A stretch of DNA of 64,000 nucleotides, taken from the NCBI GenBank assembly GCA_019054805.1, contig JAHQIY010000016.1, forward strand, positions 1,798,001-1,862,000, written 5' to 3'. Of the stretch, positions 46,972-56,390 are shown piece after piece. The notes below the pieces were generated by a model that was not told the DNA's origin, searched no databases, and saw only the letters and a list, made by a program, of their open reading frames with translations. This DNA comes from Brachionus manjavacas. Its lineage: Eukaryota > Rotifera > Eurotatoria > Ploima > Brachionidae. Positions within the stretch are counted from its first letter, which is position 1, and each line of letters begins with the position of its first letter. The translations under genes were made by a program, and so were the position numbers.

Positions 46972-47070
46972 ACTGAAGCATTACTAAATCAGACTTTAAA
47001 TTGGAGTCTCAACATTTTGAATTCAATGAAGAGGTGTCATTAAATGGTCATCATTTAAAATGCATTCAGT
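46972..47070 (-). ncRNA. Candidate box C/D snoRNA, family 1, copy C
   Basis: Nearly identical to copy B (47384-47482): the same C box ATGATGA, the same D box CTGA, and the same terminal stem in which ACTGAA and GCATT pair with AATGC and TTCAGT around one bulge. The identity continues beyond the RNA to about 47117, so this is a duplication of roughly 147 bp. It lies over 490 bp beyond the RPL38 stop, so whether it has a host transcript is unclear. Confidence 0.6.
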
Positions 47071-47222
47071 GTGCGGAATTGAGATAAAAAATTCAATTTT
47101 TTTTTAAATTTTATTTTTACATATTAGATAAAAATTTTAACAAAAACCTTAAAATAAAAAAATTTCACAATCTTGATAATTAAAAAAAAATATGGGCTCT
47201 TTAAACTAAAAGTCTATAAACA

Positions 47223-47297
47223 TTTGTCAGACAATGTAGGCAATCAAATAATCATTTTAGTCATGATTAAAATATGATTTTTTCTAATCATTCAAAC
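47223..47297 (-). ncRNA. Possible box C/D snoRNA, family 2, second copy
   Basis: Shares with the intron 3 RNA the 25-base block ending in the D box (TTATTTGATTGCCTACATTG, then TCTGA). Its C box (ATGATTA) departs from consensus and the terminal stem is short (GTTTG with CAAA). It could be a divergent functional copy or a decaying duplicate. Confidence 0.4.
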
Positions 47298-47383
47298 TAG
47301 ACTTTTTAAATGTTTTGTCATTTTAGGCAAAGGAAATGAAAATAATCATTAAATTTTCATCAAAATTTTCTAAATCATTCAAA

Positions 47384-47482
47384 ACTGAAGCATTACTAAA
47401 TCAGACTTAAAATTGGAGTCTCAACATTTTGAATTCAATGAAGAGGTGTCATTAAATGGTCATCATTTAAAATGCATTCAGT
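47384..47482 (-). ncRNA. Candidate box C/D snoRNA, family 1, copy B
   Basis: 99 nt, with C box ATGATGA (47466-47460), D box CTGA (47404-47401) and a terminal stem of 11 pairs with one bulge. It shares the 5' half and the central C'-like ATGTTGA with copy A in RPL38 intron 2, but has a different sequence before box D (GACTCCAATTTTAAGT). Both the D-guide and stem differ from copy A while the D'-guide (AATGACACCTCTTCA) is kept. That points to selection on the D'-guide. It starts about 83 nt after the RPL38 stop. Confidence 0.65.
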
Positions 47483-47564
47483 GTGCGGAATTGAGATAAA
47501 AAATTCAATTTTTTTTTAAATTTTATTTCTGTTAAAATCAAACCAAAAATTTTATTTTAATTTT

Positions 47565-48170
47565 TTAATTTGATTTCTTTTTTTTGCTCAACTCAATTAC
47601 ATCGATTCCTTTAATAAAAACAGTTAATTTTTTTTGAAATTTAATTTAATTTAATTTTTTAGTTAATCAGACAATGTAGGCAATCAAATAATCACTAGTA
47701 TCATTATTATTGATAGTTTTATGCATCACATTAACTAAAAGTTAAATTAAAAAAAATAAATAAATTACCTGGTGGCAAAGATTGCTTTAGTTTATCGGCT
47801 TTTTCGTTATCTTCAACAACTAGTGTGTACAAAAAGCGACTGCATCGGACTTTGAATTTTACATTGTCTTTATTTTTCTTGATCTTGATCGCTTAAATAA
47901 CAACTTTTAAAAAATTTAAATTAAAATTTGACCAGAGTCTTTCAGATCTATTAAAAAGTTTCAACATTTTGAATTCAATGAAGAGGTGTCATTAAATGGT
48001 CATCATTAAGGACTCTGATTTAAATCTAAACTAATAATTACATTTTACATCTTTTCGTTTAACAGTGACCAAAAAGTCTTTGATTTCTTTAATTTGTCTT
48101 GGCTAAACTCAAATAAAAAAATTACTATAAACAGGAGAATATGTGGTCTATTTGGACCAAAATTTACCAT
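47565..48170 (-). CDS. RPL38: 60S ribosomal protein L38
   Basis: Four exons assembled by hand: 48170-48168 (ATG only), 48102-48042, 47891-47769 and 47608-47565, giving 76 aa (70 in human). Joins restore [20 protein letters not shown] (human [20 protein letters not shown]) and [12 protein letters not shown] (human SLPPGLAVKELK). Exon 2 encodes [18 protein letters not shown]. The C-terminal tail (SKKKKSN) is longer than usual. L38 is a small, basic, cytosolic large-subunit protein. Splitting just after the start codon is common in ribosomal protein genes. Introns 2 and 3 contain box C/D snoRNA candidates on the same strand. The gene is head to head with FKBP6. Confidence 0.93.
47661..47736 (-). 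ncRNA. Candidate box C/D snoRNA, family 2, in RPL38 intron 3
   Basis: 76 nt. Terminal stem AGTTAA/TTAACT (6 pairs) brackets a C-box-like TGTGATGC and a perfect D box (CTGA, 47670-47667). The bases before box D (TTTGATTGCCTACATTGT) are conserved in the second copy at 47223-47297, as expected of a guide. The C box has one departure from RTGATGA. I could not assign the target by eye. Confidence 0.6.
47933..48017 (-). ncRNA. Candidate box C/D snoRNA, family 1, copy A, in RPL38 intron 2
   Basis: 85 nt. Terminal stem CAGAGTC/GACTCTG (7 perfect pairs) encloses a consensus C box ATGATGA (48006-48000) and D box CTGA (47945-47942). There is a plausible D'/C' pair (CATTGA, ATGTTGA) between them. Ribosomal protein introns are the classical host of such RNAs, which guide 2'-O-methylation of rRNA with fibrillarin. 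Candidate guides are AATGACACCTCTTCA before D' and GAAACTTTTTAATAGAT before D. Targets are not assigned. Confidence 0.75.
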
Positions 48171-48709
48171 TCTTGGTTGAACAAATTTCTAACAAAAAGA
48201 AATTAATCTGAAAACAAAACATTTTAAGCATTGATTAAATTGGATTTTTGGCAAAAGATCAGAAGCGACTAAATGAAAAAAGACTAGAGCATGTATAGTG
48301 TATATTAGTGCTAACAAAAAAAACTTGAAATCTCGAATTTTTCATTTGAAATTTATTCATTTTCCATCAACTTTTAGCTGAATAATTTCAATCTTTAACT
48401 GCAGAATTAAAAACGCATAAAGCAAATATTTTGTCTTAACCTATTTTACCTTTCAACTACCTATTTATACAAAAATTTAAAAATCATAAAAATAAAATTA
48501 ATGTTCAAATTTAATAAAATTCTATCCATAAAAATACAAGTTCTATATCATCAAAATATTTTTCTAGTAATCTAGCTGAAATTTCATAATTAAAGTTGTT
48601 TTTTCTTAAATTAAAATTTTGAATAGAGCTAAGTGGACTTGTATTCAAATAGATATTTGAAAATAAAAAATCCTAGTCAAAATTTGAATTCTTTTGCGGC
48701 TGAAATACG
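48171..48709. other. Bidirectional promoter region RPL38-FKBP6
   Basis: About 540 bp of AT-rich DNA between the divergent start codons of RPL38 and FKBP6. No gene is seen. Confidence 0.5.
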
Positions 48710-50231
48710 ATGGCTGATGTTAATAATAACAATAGATTTGGCACCGATTTCGACACATTGACTCCAGAAAATGTTGAACTGGAACTTCAAAAATTGAAAA
48801 TCATTGATTCCAATTATGACTCTGATGAAGACGAGAGAGACAGAATCAAGCTCACAGGAAAAGGTCTTGATTTCCGGGCTTTAAAGGCCGGCCAAGACAT
48901 TGAGTTTGAATACGACCCCGATAAGGAAGAAGACAATTACAACTGGGATGATGAAATAGACAAAATAGACTATAAAAAAGTGTACGATTTGAAAAATCCC
49001 GAAGTGATAATGGACCAGGACGATAATGGCGTTTCTAAGACTCCATTTGAAATACTACGATCAAAAATGGAAGATGTGTCTCCATTAAAAGATGGTGGTG
49101 TTTTAAAAAGAACTCTAATTCCTGGTTCGGGATTGCCAATCACTCCGGGTAGTAGAGCCCGTGTTCACTACAATGCTTACTTTGAAATGAATGATGAACC
49201 ATTCGACTCAACTCATTTAAGAAATAAATCATTTGAGTTCAAGCTTGGCAATAGTGAGGTTGTTCGCGGACTTGACATAGCCGTGTCGACCATGAAAAGA
49301 CACGAAAAGTCTCAATTTATATTCGAGCCGGAATACTACTGTGGCAAGTTTGGTTGTGAGCCTAGAGTGCCCAAAGAAACACCTGTCTTATTTGAAATAG
49401 AGGTTATTTCGTTTGTCGAGGCGAATGCATTCGACAATTACGAAGCATCGTCCGACGAACAAAGAGAAAAAATGACCCTAGATCAAATTTTAAAAATATG
49501 CAATTGTCTACGAGAGCTCGGCAATGACAACTATAAAAGATTGAATTTTAGGGAAGCGTCTAAGAAGTACCGAAAGGCTATTTACTTGTTGGACAATACT
49601 TGTGTTACTAACGATGATGAAGAAAAAAAATGGACCGGAGTGATGCTAAAGCTCTACTTGAACATGTCACAAGTGTGTCTGAAGAGAGCCAAGCCAAAAA
49701 AAACTATTTATTATTGTAAATTGGTGCTTGATTTGGATGCGCAGAATGCCAAAGCCATTTATCGCTACGGAAAGTCACTTAGGATGCTGCAAGATTTTGA
49801 TCGGGCGCGAAAATTTCTTCTACGAGCTTACAAACTAGCGCCAACCAGCAAAGAAATTGCTGATGAAATAACACAGTTGGATCAGGATGTGGCCAAGTAT
49901 AAAAATTTGGAAAAAAATTTTTACGCCAAAATGTTCAAGAACGAGGATAAAATTGGCGAAAACGAGCTAAATCTAAAAGAGGTTCATTCTTTGGACCGAA
50001 ATAAGGAAATAATTGTCGAAAAATTGAGGTAATATTTTATTAAATGAATATTATTATAAATAAATATTTTTTTTGTTAAGTGAGTTTAAAAATAATGACA
50101 AAATGAAAATTTACAAGGTTCAAATGGACATGTTTTCGTTGGATATTTTGAACTATATTATTAAAAAAGCCGAAGAACTTAATTTGTGCATTAGACAAAT
50201 TAAAGGGGTATTTAATTATTACGCTTTTTAG
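48710..50231 (+). CDS. FKBP6: FKBP6/shutdown-like FKBP-TPR co-chaperone
   Basis: Two exons, 48710-50028 and 50081-50231, give 489 aa. An acidic N-terminal extension (1-110) is followed by an FKBP domain (about 118-215: GSRARVHYNAYFEMNDEPFDS, VVRGLDIAVSTMKRHEKSQFI, PKETPVLFEIEVISF) and TPR repeats (about 245-370: ELGNDNYKRLNFREASKKY, NAKAIYRYGKSLRMLQDFDRA). FKBP6, and Drosophila shutdown, are Hsp90-linked co-chaperones needed to load piRNAs onto PIWI proteins in the germ line. Their FKBP pocket is usually inactive as an isomerase. The second exon is inferred: donor AG|GTAATA, acceptor TTAAG, a 52-bp intron, and an open frame of about 50 residues rich in Lys and Ile. Without splicing the protein stops at LR (440 aa). 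Confidence 0.85.
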
Positions 50232-50740
50232 TTTTATAAAATTACATTTTTTTTAAGGAAACAAATATAATGCAGATAATGAAAAGAGAATAATATGTAA
50301 AAAAGATTATTTTTTATAACCAGTTAGTTATTTTGTTGTTTTGTTTTTTCTATTTTCGATTCGATTCCTCCTTATTTTTTTCTAAGCAAATTCACTTCAA
50401 AGTTTAAAATAATTGAATAAATATTTGTCTAATATTTACTCGAATAAATATATTTCTTTTTTTCATCAATAATTTTTTGCCTTAATAAATAAATTATTTT
50501 TCTGAATATTTTTAGAATTCTTTAAAAATCTTAAATTTATTTTAATTGTTAAAGATTTTGTGTTTTTAACACATGTTTAATTTTTTTTTTAATTATTTTA
50601 GATTGTAAAAAAGTTAAAACACATGCTTAGGCTATTTAAACTTTTATTTATTTATATTTAATCAATAGTCTTTATTTTAATGGAAATTAATGCACATTTT
50701 TGAACTCAAATCAAAAATATTTTAATTTATTAATTGCAAT
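50232..50740. other. Convergent intergenic region
   Basis: AT-rich DNA holding the 3' ends of FKBP6 and the GH19-vWA gene. No other feature is seen. Confidence 0.5.
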
Positions 50741-52905
50741 TCAAAAAATAATTATTAGAATAAAAGCCAAAAAAAATAGGAATAAATTGTTCACAAAAGT
50801 ATTTGAAGAAGATTTGGTGGTTGTAGTTTGGGAAGTATCCATGGTTGTAGTTTGGGAAGTATCCATGATTTCATTTGACGTAGTTTCTGGGTTAGAAACA
50901 ACTTTACTATGAACAAAAACTGTATATTCATTCAATTCACTTAAGCCTTTGACACTAAAATACAAAATATCGTTTTTGCCATCTTGAGGTCTATTAATTT
51001 TATATAATTTTGTTTTTATGGCTTCGTCTATATCATTTCTAACACTTCTTTCTATTCTAGTTTTGTTTTCAATAAAATTTGTGTCAGGGCCGGTGTCTTC
51101 AATTTGCAAAAATTCATCATCACTTTTCGGCGTTTCTTCTTCGAAAGAATAAAATAGCTCTGTTTCGCCGTCATATATTGCCAATTCGATGGTAAAACTA
51201 TCCAATGTACCATTGGTGTAATTAAGCGCATCTTTTATAGAATACCTGTAGTATCTATAAGTATTTTTTTCAACAGTTGCTTTTACATTACTTTCGATTG
51301 AAACCGTGGCAGGTTGTTGACATGTTGTTCTCGATAAACCGGACAAAATTAATTTGATTTTGTCAAAATCGTCAGCATAGTATTGATCGGCCGGTGTCGA
51401 AGCAATGCCAATCAATTCTATCCTATTTATATTTCCTACTCCTACAGAAATTACACTTAATCCTCTATCTTTGATTCTTTGAGCTTCGGTCAATGTTTTA
51501 TTTAGATTTGCGCTAGCTCCATCTGTAATTACAATAACCACCTTTGGTATGCCTGACTTAATAGATCTCATTCCGTTCTCTTCTTGTAAAATAAAGTCAT
51601 TTGCTCTTCGCAAAGCATCATATGTATTCGTACCGCCACCACGGTAAACAATTCTGTTTATTAGGTTTTTTATTGTTTCATTTGTCTGAGTAGTATTAAA
51701 TGTGGCTACATCATACACAATTGAATTATAATTTAAAACAGACACCCGAGTGTCATTTTCACCAATTTTTACCTTGTCCAATAAAGCAAAGACAAAATCT
51801 TTTTCTTTTTGAAAATTAACGATTCCAATCGATCCTGAGGAGTCCATTAAAATCACAATATCAAGTGAAGTACTGCATTTTTCAACACAGCACTTTAAAA
51901 CTGATGAACCACGACACTTATTATTAGAAAGAAATCCATATGGACAGCTACGCATCTCGTATTCTCCTTCACATCCACAGTAGGGCTTGTTTTCGCCAAT
52001 TAAGCATATTGGAACTGAAAAACCCTCATTAGAACCAATCTTACAACTCAGACCAAAGCCTCTTTTAATAGTGCCATAACCAGTTTCTTGTACTATCGAG
52101 TTGTAAAGATTGGTTCTATCCTTTAATTTTTGCAGATTACTTGTCAGAGAATAAGTAAGTAGAGTAAAATTGTGATACGTTCCATCAGCAAGTATACCCA
52201 AGTCAGTTTTTTTAGCTGAACTATTGGATGTAATAACATATGCATTATTGAGCCAAAACCATGCGGCAATTTTAAAGGCCAAAGATGGAAAAGCAACCAA
52301 TTCAGGGTTTTGGATGATATCAACGCTTAAGCCTAAATAAAAATTTAATTTCAAAAAATTTGTATTTGATTTGGCTGATTTTTACTTGATTTTGCTAGAT
52401 AATAATTTTTTTTGCCTCTGAGTAGAATTGCACCTCGTCCTTGATATCTAGTTCCGTCTTGGGTCTCATTATTTCCCAAATTTACATCCAAGTCATTATC
52501 AATTATTCCTGATTCAAGTTTTTTGAAATAATTGCTTTCATCAATCAATTGAGAAAAATAAGCAGCTGCTTTATAAATTTCGTTAGCTCCGACTGAATTC
52601 AATGACTCAACAAAGTAGTTGTATAAAGCTTGGGTTCTTGTTGTTTTGTTAACAAACTTGAAAAAACGTGCTCTTGTAATGAATAAGTTTTCAGGTATTG
52701 AAATGGGCGCTTTATCAGGTATGCAACAAATAAAACCATTGGAACAGTTTCCAACAAGAGCAGCACCCGTGCAATCATCAACTACTTTGCATGTACCATT
52801 TAGAAAATTGCCATACCTGTTTTGACATAATGTTGGATTTGATGACTGGCCACTAATACTTTGAATGGAAATCACCAGCAACTGAAAAACTAAAATTTTA
52901 TTCAT
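50741..52905 (-). CDS. Secreted GH19 chitinase-like / von Willebrand A protein, probably GPI-anchored
   Basis: Two exons, 52905-52386 and 52332-50741, give 703 aa. Order: signal peptide (MNKILVFQLLVISIQSISG); a small Cys-rich module ending GFICC; a GH19 chitinase-like domain (AAYFSQLIDESNYFKKL with the probable catalytic Glu, YQGRGAILLRGKKNY, DIIQNPELVAFPSLAFKIAAWFW); a second Cys module ending LKCCVEKC; and a vWA domain with an intact MIDAS (DIVILMDSSGSI, GGGTNTYDALRRAN, VVIVITDGASA). A beta-rich region, two tandem copies of MDTSQTTT and a C-terminal hydrophobic tail (NNLFLFFLAFILIIIF) follow, fitting a GPI signal. The exon join lies inside the GH19 domain. GH19 enzymes cut chitin or peptidoglycan. 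Anchoring to a metal-dependent adhesion domain is unusual. Activity is not proven. Confidence 0.8.
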
Positions 52906-53192
52906 TTTTTAAAGTAAAATAAATTTGAATTGCTAAAGCCTTTTTATATCATTCCATAACTTATCAACAATTTTTAATAATTAAGAAACTTTAAAATGCT
53001 GATTGAAAAAATAATCAAACTAAACTTTTTTTAATGTTATCAGTAAAAATTAACTTATTAAATAGATAATATTTTTTTTTTGTTATAGCAACAAAATATG
53101 ATTCAAAATGATTTTTAATTTCTTAATATTTACTAATACAATTAATCAATTGAAAGTTTTAAAAATTAAGCATGATCAATTAAGGATGCATA
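52906..53192. other. Upstream region of the GH19-vWA gene
   Basis: Short AT-rich gap up to the 3' end of the LINE. No feature is seen. Confidence 0.4.
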
Positions 53193-54675
53193 TTTATTAT
53201 TTATTTGTTTTCTGTACCGAGCTAGAGCTCCTTCAGAATAAGTTAAAAATTAAAAAAATAAAATAAAAATGAAATAAAATAAAATAAAAATAAAATTAAA
53301 GTTAATAAAATAAGATAAAAAAAAAAAAAAAAAAAAAAAAGAATTTTAAAAAAGTAAATAAGCTAAATAAATGAAAATTAAGAATATATAAAATTGGAAA
53401 AGATTGTTACATGTGGCTCATGTTTAAATAGTTCAAGTTTCAGGAAAAAAAGAAGAAATAGTAAGGTAGCAATTACACAATGGAGTTGGGTAGTCAATAT
53501 ATCTTGATTCGAAACCTTCTTTGTATTCCTTCACCAGTCTTACAACCAATGGAATAGAATGACTCAGTCCTGCCCCAACATATCTCTCACTCAATTCAAA
53601 AAGCCGATTCGAGACTGTTAGTAATTTTAGTTTATTAAAAGCCTCATGATGTACGATGTTGGAGGGAGTATCATATTTTAACTTAAGAATAGATCTGACT
53701 GCTGTATTCTGAATTGCTTGTAGTTTTTTGATATTATTTTCTGAAAATGAATTCAAGCAAGGAAAAGAATAGTCTAAAATTGATCCGACTAAAGATTTAT
53801 ATAGATTTCCTAGTGTGTTCTGATTAAGACCCCATTTTTTGTTTGACAATATCTTAATAATATTTAGCCTTTTATTGCAGCGCTCTTTAATTTCATCTAC
53901 CAGTATATTAAAGTTTAATTTAGAATCAAATTTAATACCAAGAAACTTGATTTCTTTTTGTCTCTCTATTCTGTTTCCATAAATTTTTAAGTTAAGATTA
54001 TCACTCTCTTTTTTGTACCTAGAAAAGACTAATGAACACGACTTTTCAACCGATATCTTCATTTTCCACTTAATAAGCCATTGTTCTAATTCGTTGAGGT
54101 ATTTATTGATCTTATTTTCTAGGTTCCCTTTTCTGTTATAAATGAAGAATGTAACTAGATCATCTGCAAAAAGCAGAGAGTATTCATTATTTGTTTTGTT
54201 TCTTTTAGGGATGTCATTAATGTATATACTAAATAAAAGAGGACTAATTACTGAGCCTTGAGGAACACCTGCAGTTATTTGATATTCTTCGCTCAAATGG
54301 TCATTCACATTTACCTTAAATGTCCTAGAGTCTAAAAAGGATTTTATCCAGTTAGTCAAGTAATGAGGTGGATTTATTTTAATCAATTTAAAAAGTAAAC
54401 CTTCATGCCAAACCCTATCAAAGGCTTTAGAAATATCAAAAAAAGGCCGCAAACTCTTTTTTTCTATTAAATGATTCCACAATTTTTTGAATTAAGAAGA
54501 AAAGATTATCTGCTGTTCGCCGGTGTTTCCTAAATCCAGATTGCTCCTGGATAAGGAGTGAATTTTGCTCTAAAAAATTGTATAATCTTGAATATACTAT
54601 GCGTTCCAGTAGCTTTCCTAAACAACTCGTTATACTAATTGGTCTATAATTTAAAGGATCGTGTAAACTAGAGCA
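53193..54675 (-). mobile_element. 5'-truncated LINE with reverse transcriptase ORF
   Basis: Encodes most of a non-LTR reverse transcriptase: NYRPISITSCLGKLLERI, FDISKAFDRVWHEGL, GVPQGSVISPLLFSIYINDI, the catalytic LLFADDLVTF, KMKISVEKSCSLVFS, KFLGIKFDSKLNF, and a C-terminal Cys-containing end. A one-base frame change near 54440-54480, within an A/T-run, splits the ORF. The endonuclease part is missing, cut at the MULE boundary. The 3' UTR contains a long A-run (about 53316-53340) and ends with the same motif as the fragment at 1292-1985. The type is jockey/CR1-like by motif. It is inactive as it stands. Confidence 0.88.
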
Positions 54676-56390
54676 TATCAAATTAACAAGTATTAAAATA
54701 AGACATTTAAAATAACAACATCAAAAAAACCAAAAAAAAAATAACAAGTGTCAAAACAACTAATTGAAAATAGCGTGTGTCAAAATAACATCACTTGTAT
54801 ATGTTGTTCAAAATAACAAATAAATTAAAATCAAATCAAAATATCATAATACTAATTAAAAATTACAAATGGAGAGTTTGGCACAATCTATTAATTCTTT
54901 AACACTTAATAAGCCTGTTAAAGCTTTTATTACATTATCACAGAAAAAAAACCACAGCTACACAATCTCGGCTATTATTTTAAAGAATCTTATTATAGTA
55001 AACAGCAAAACAAGTTTTCTTGGCGCTGTGTTGAAAGAAATTGTAAGGCTGCGGGTTATACATACACTGATAAAATCGGCGAAGAGTGTGATTTTTATAT
55101 CACATTTGAGGAACATTTAGACGTACCTGATGTTGCCAAAATAGAACTTTTAGAGAGAAGACGTGCTATTAAAGAACGTGCTGTCAATTCTGATAATAAA
55201 GCTCGAAAAATATTAAACTCGTTGGAAAAACCATTGGATGATCAAGTCATCGTACGACTCCCCTCTTATAGTGCCGATCGTCAAGTCATCCAACGCGAGC
55301 AAAAAAAAGTCAAGCCAGATTCTCCAAAAGATCCAGAAACTTTAGCTTGCATAGACATTCCGGTCTGGTTACAATCATCACTCAAGGGTGATAACTTTTT
55401 TTATTATGATTCTGGTTCAGTCGATGATGAACGTCTACTAATATTTTGTACTGTAGATAATATTAAGATTATTCAAAATCGTGACATTTTTTGTGACGGC
55501 ACATTCAGTGTGGCCCCAAGATTATTCAAACAAGTATATACTATTCATGTTGATTTTGTAAGTCATTCATTGCCGGTTATTTATGCCTTTTTAACAAGAA
55601 AAACGCAAGCGTTGTACATTAGTTTTCTTAAAAAGATCAAAGAATGTTTAGACGTCTTTGCCTCAATGTCTTGCATATTTACCTAAAAAAGACGTTGTTA
55701 GTGCATTTGATGAGTTAAAAGAGAGTGTTAAGAGTGAATTTACAAAATCAAAAGTTAATGAATTTTATACTTATTTTGAAGAATATTATGTGGCTAGAAC
55801 TATTATTAAGCGTGGTCGCTATAACAAAAAGATAATAGAAAGAGATGAACCAATGTTTTCGATTAGTTTATGAAATATTCATGATAGATTAATGGATGAT
55901 ATGCCAAGAACAAATAATTGCTGTGAGTCATGGCACAATTCATTCACTGGTATATTAAACAATCATCCATTAATCTATGAATAAATCGATGCCTTACGCC
56001 ACGAGCAGAATAAGATAGAATCTATGATCTTAAAGATTAAAACTGGTGTGGTCAAGGCTAAAGCAAAAAAGAAGAGGCAGCGTCGAATTTAATGAAGTTT
56101 TATGATCCAAATAAAAAATTAGAAACTTTGCATAATCTAGCATTACTATGATTGTCTCAGTAACTCATTGATTATGTTTTAAAAAAATTAAATTTTCTGA
56201 TTATATTGATTAAACAATTTACATTTTTTTTGTCATTTTAATAAAGATATTTTGATACTAATATTTTGGTATTAGTTATTTTAATTAGGTCATTTTGACA
56301 CTTGTCATTTTAATGCAATGTTTTTTTAATCTTGTTTTTTTGAAACAGTGTCATTTTGACACATTTATTTTAATAACTGGTATTTTGATA
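54676..56390 (+). mobile_element. MULE-type DNA transposon with terminal inverted repeats, degenerate
   Basis: The left end begins TATCAAATTAACAAGTATTA, and the right end reads in reverse TATCAAAATACCAGTTATTA; both continue TTAAAATAA-like. Subterminal copies of a GTGTCAAAATRAC motif occur on both sides and look like transposase-binding repeats. The interior encodes a FLYWCH finger and MULE transposase fragments (see the pseudogene). No matching target duplication was found; the left end abuts the truncated LINE, which may have removed it. Confidence 0.75.
54869..56091 (+). pseudogene. FLYWCH-MULE transposase remnant with frameshifts and internal deletion
   Basis: After a frame change in an A-run near 54950, the frame encodes a FLYWCH zinc finger (FSWRCVERNCKAAGYTYT, then the acidic HLDVPDV segment). 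It continues to a MULE domain start (NRDIFCDGTFSVAPRLFKQV, with the first acidic residue, and LPVIYAFLTRKTQ). At about 55640-55690 the frame breaks. The text jumps to the segment normally found well downstream (LAYLPKKDVVSAFDELKESV), so the catalytic middle is deleted. A later piece, MPRTNNCCESWHNSF, is typical of the C-terminal part. Stops at 55872 and 55984 interrupt it. It cannot encode an active enzyme. Confidence 0.8.
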
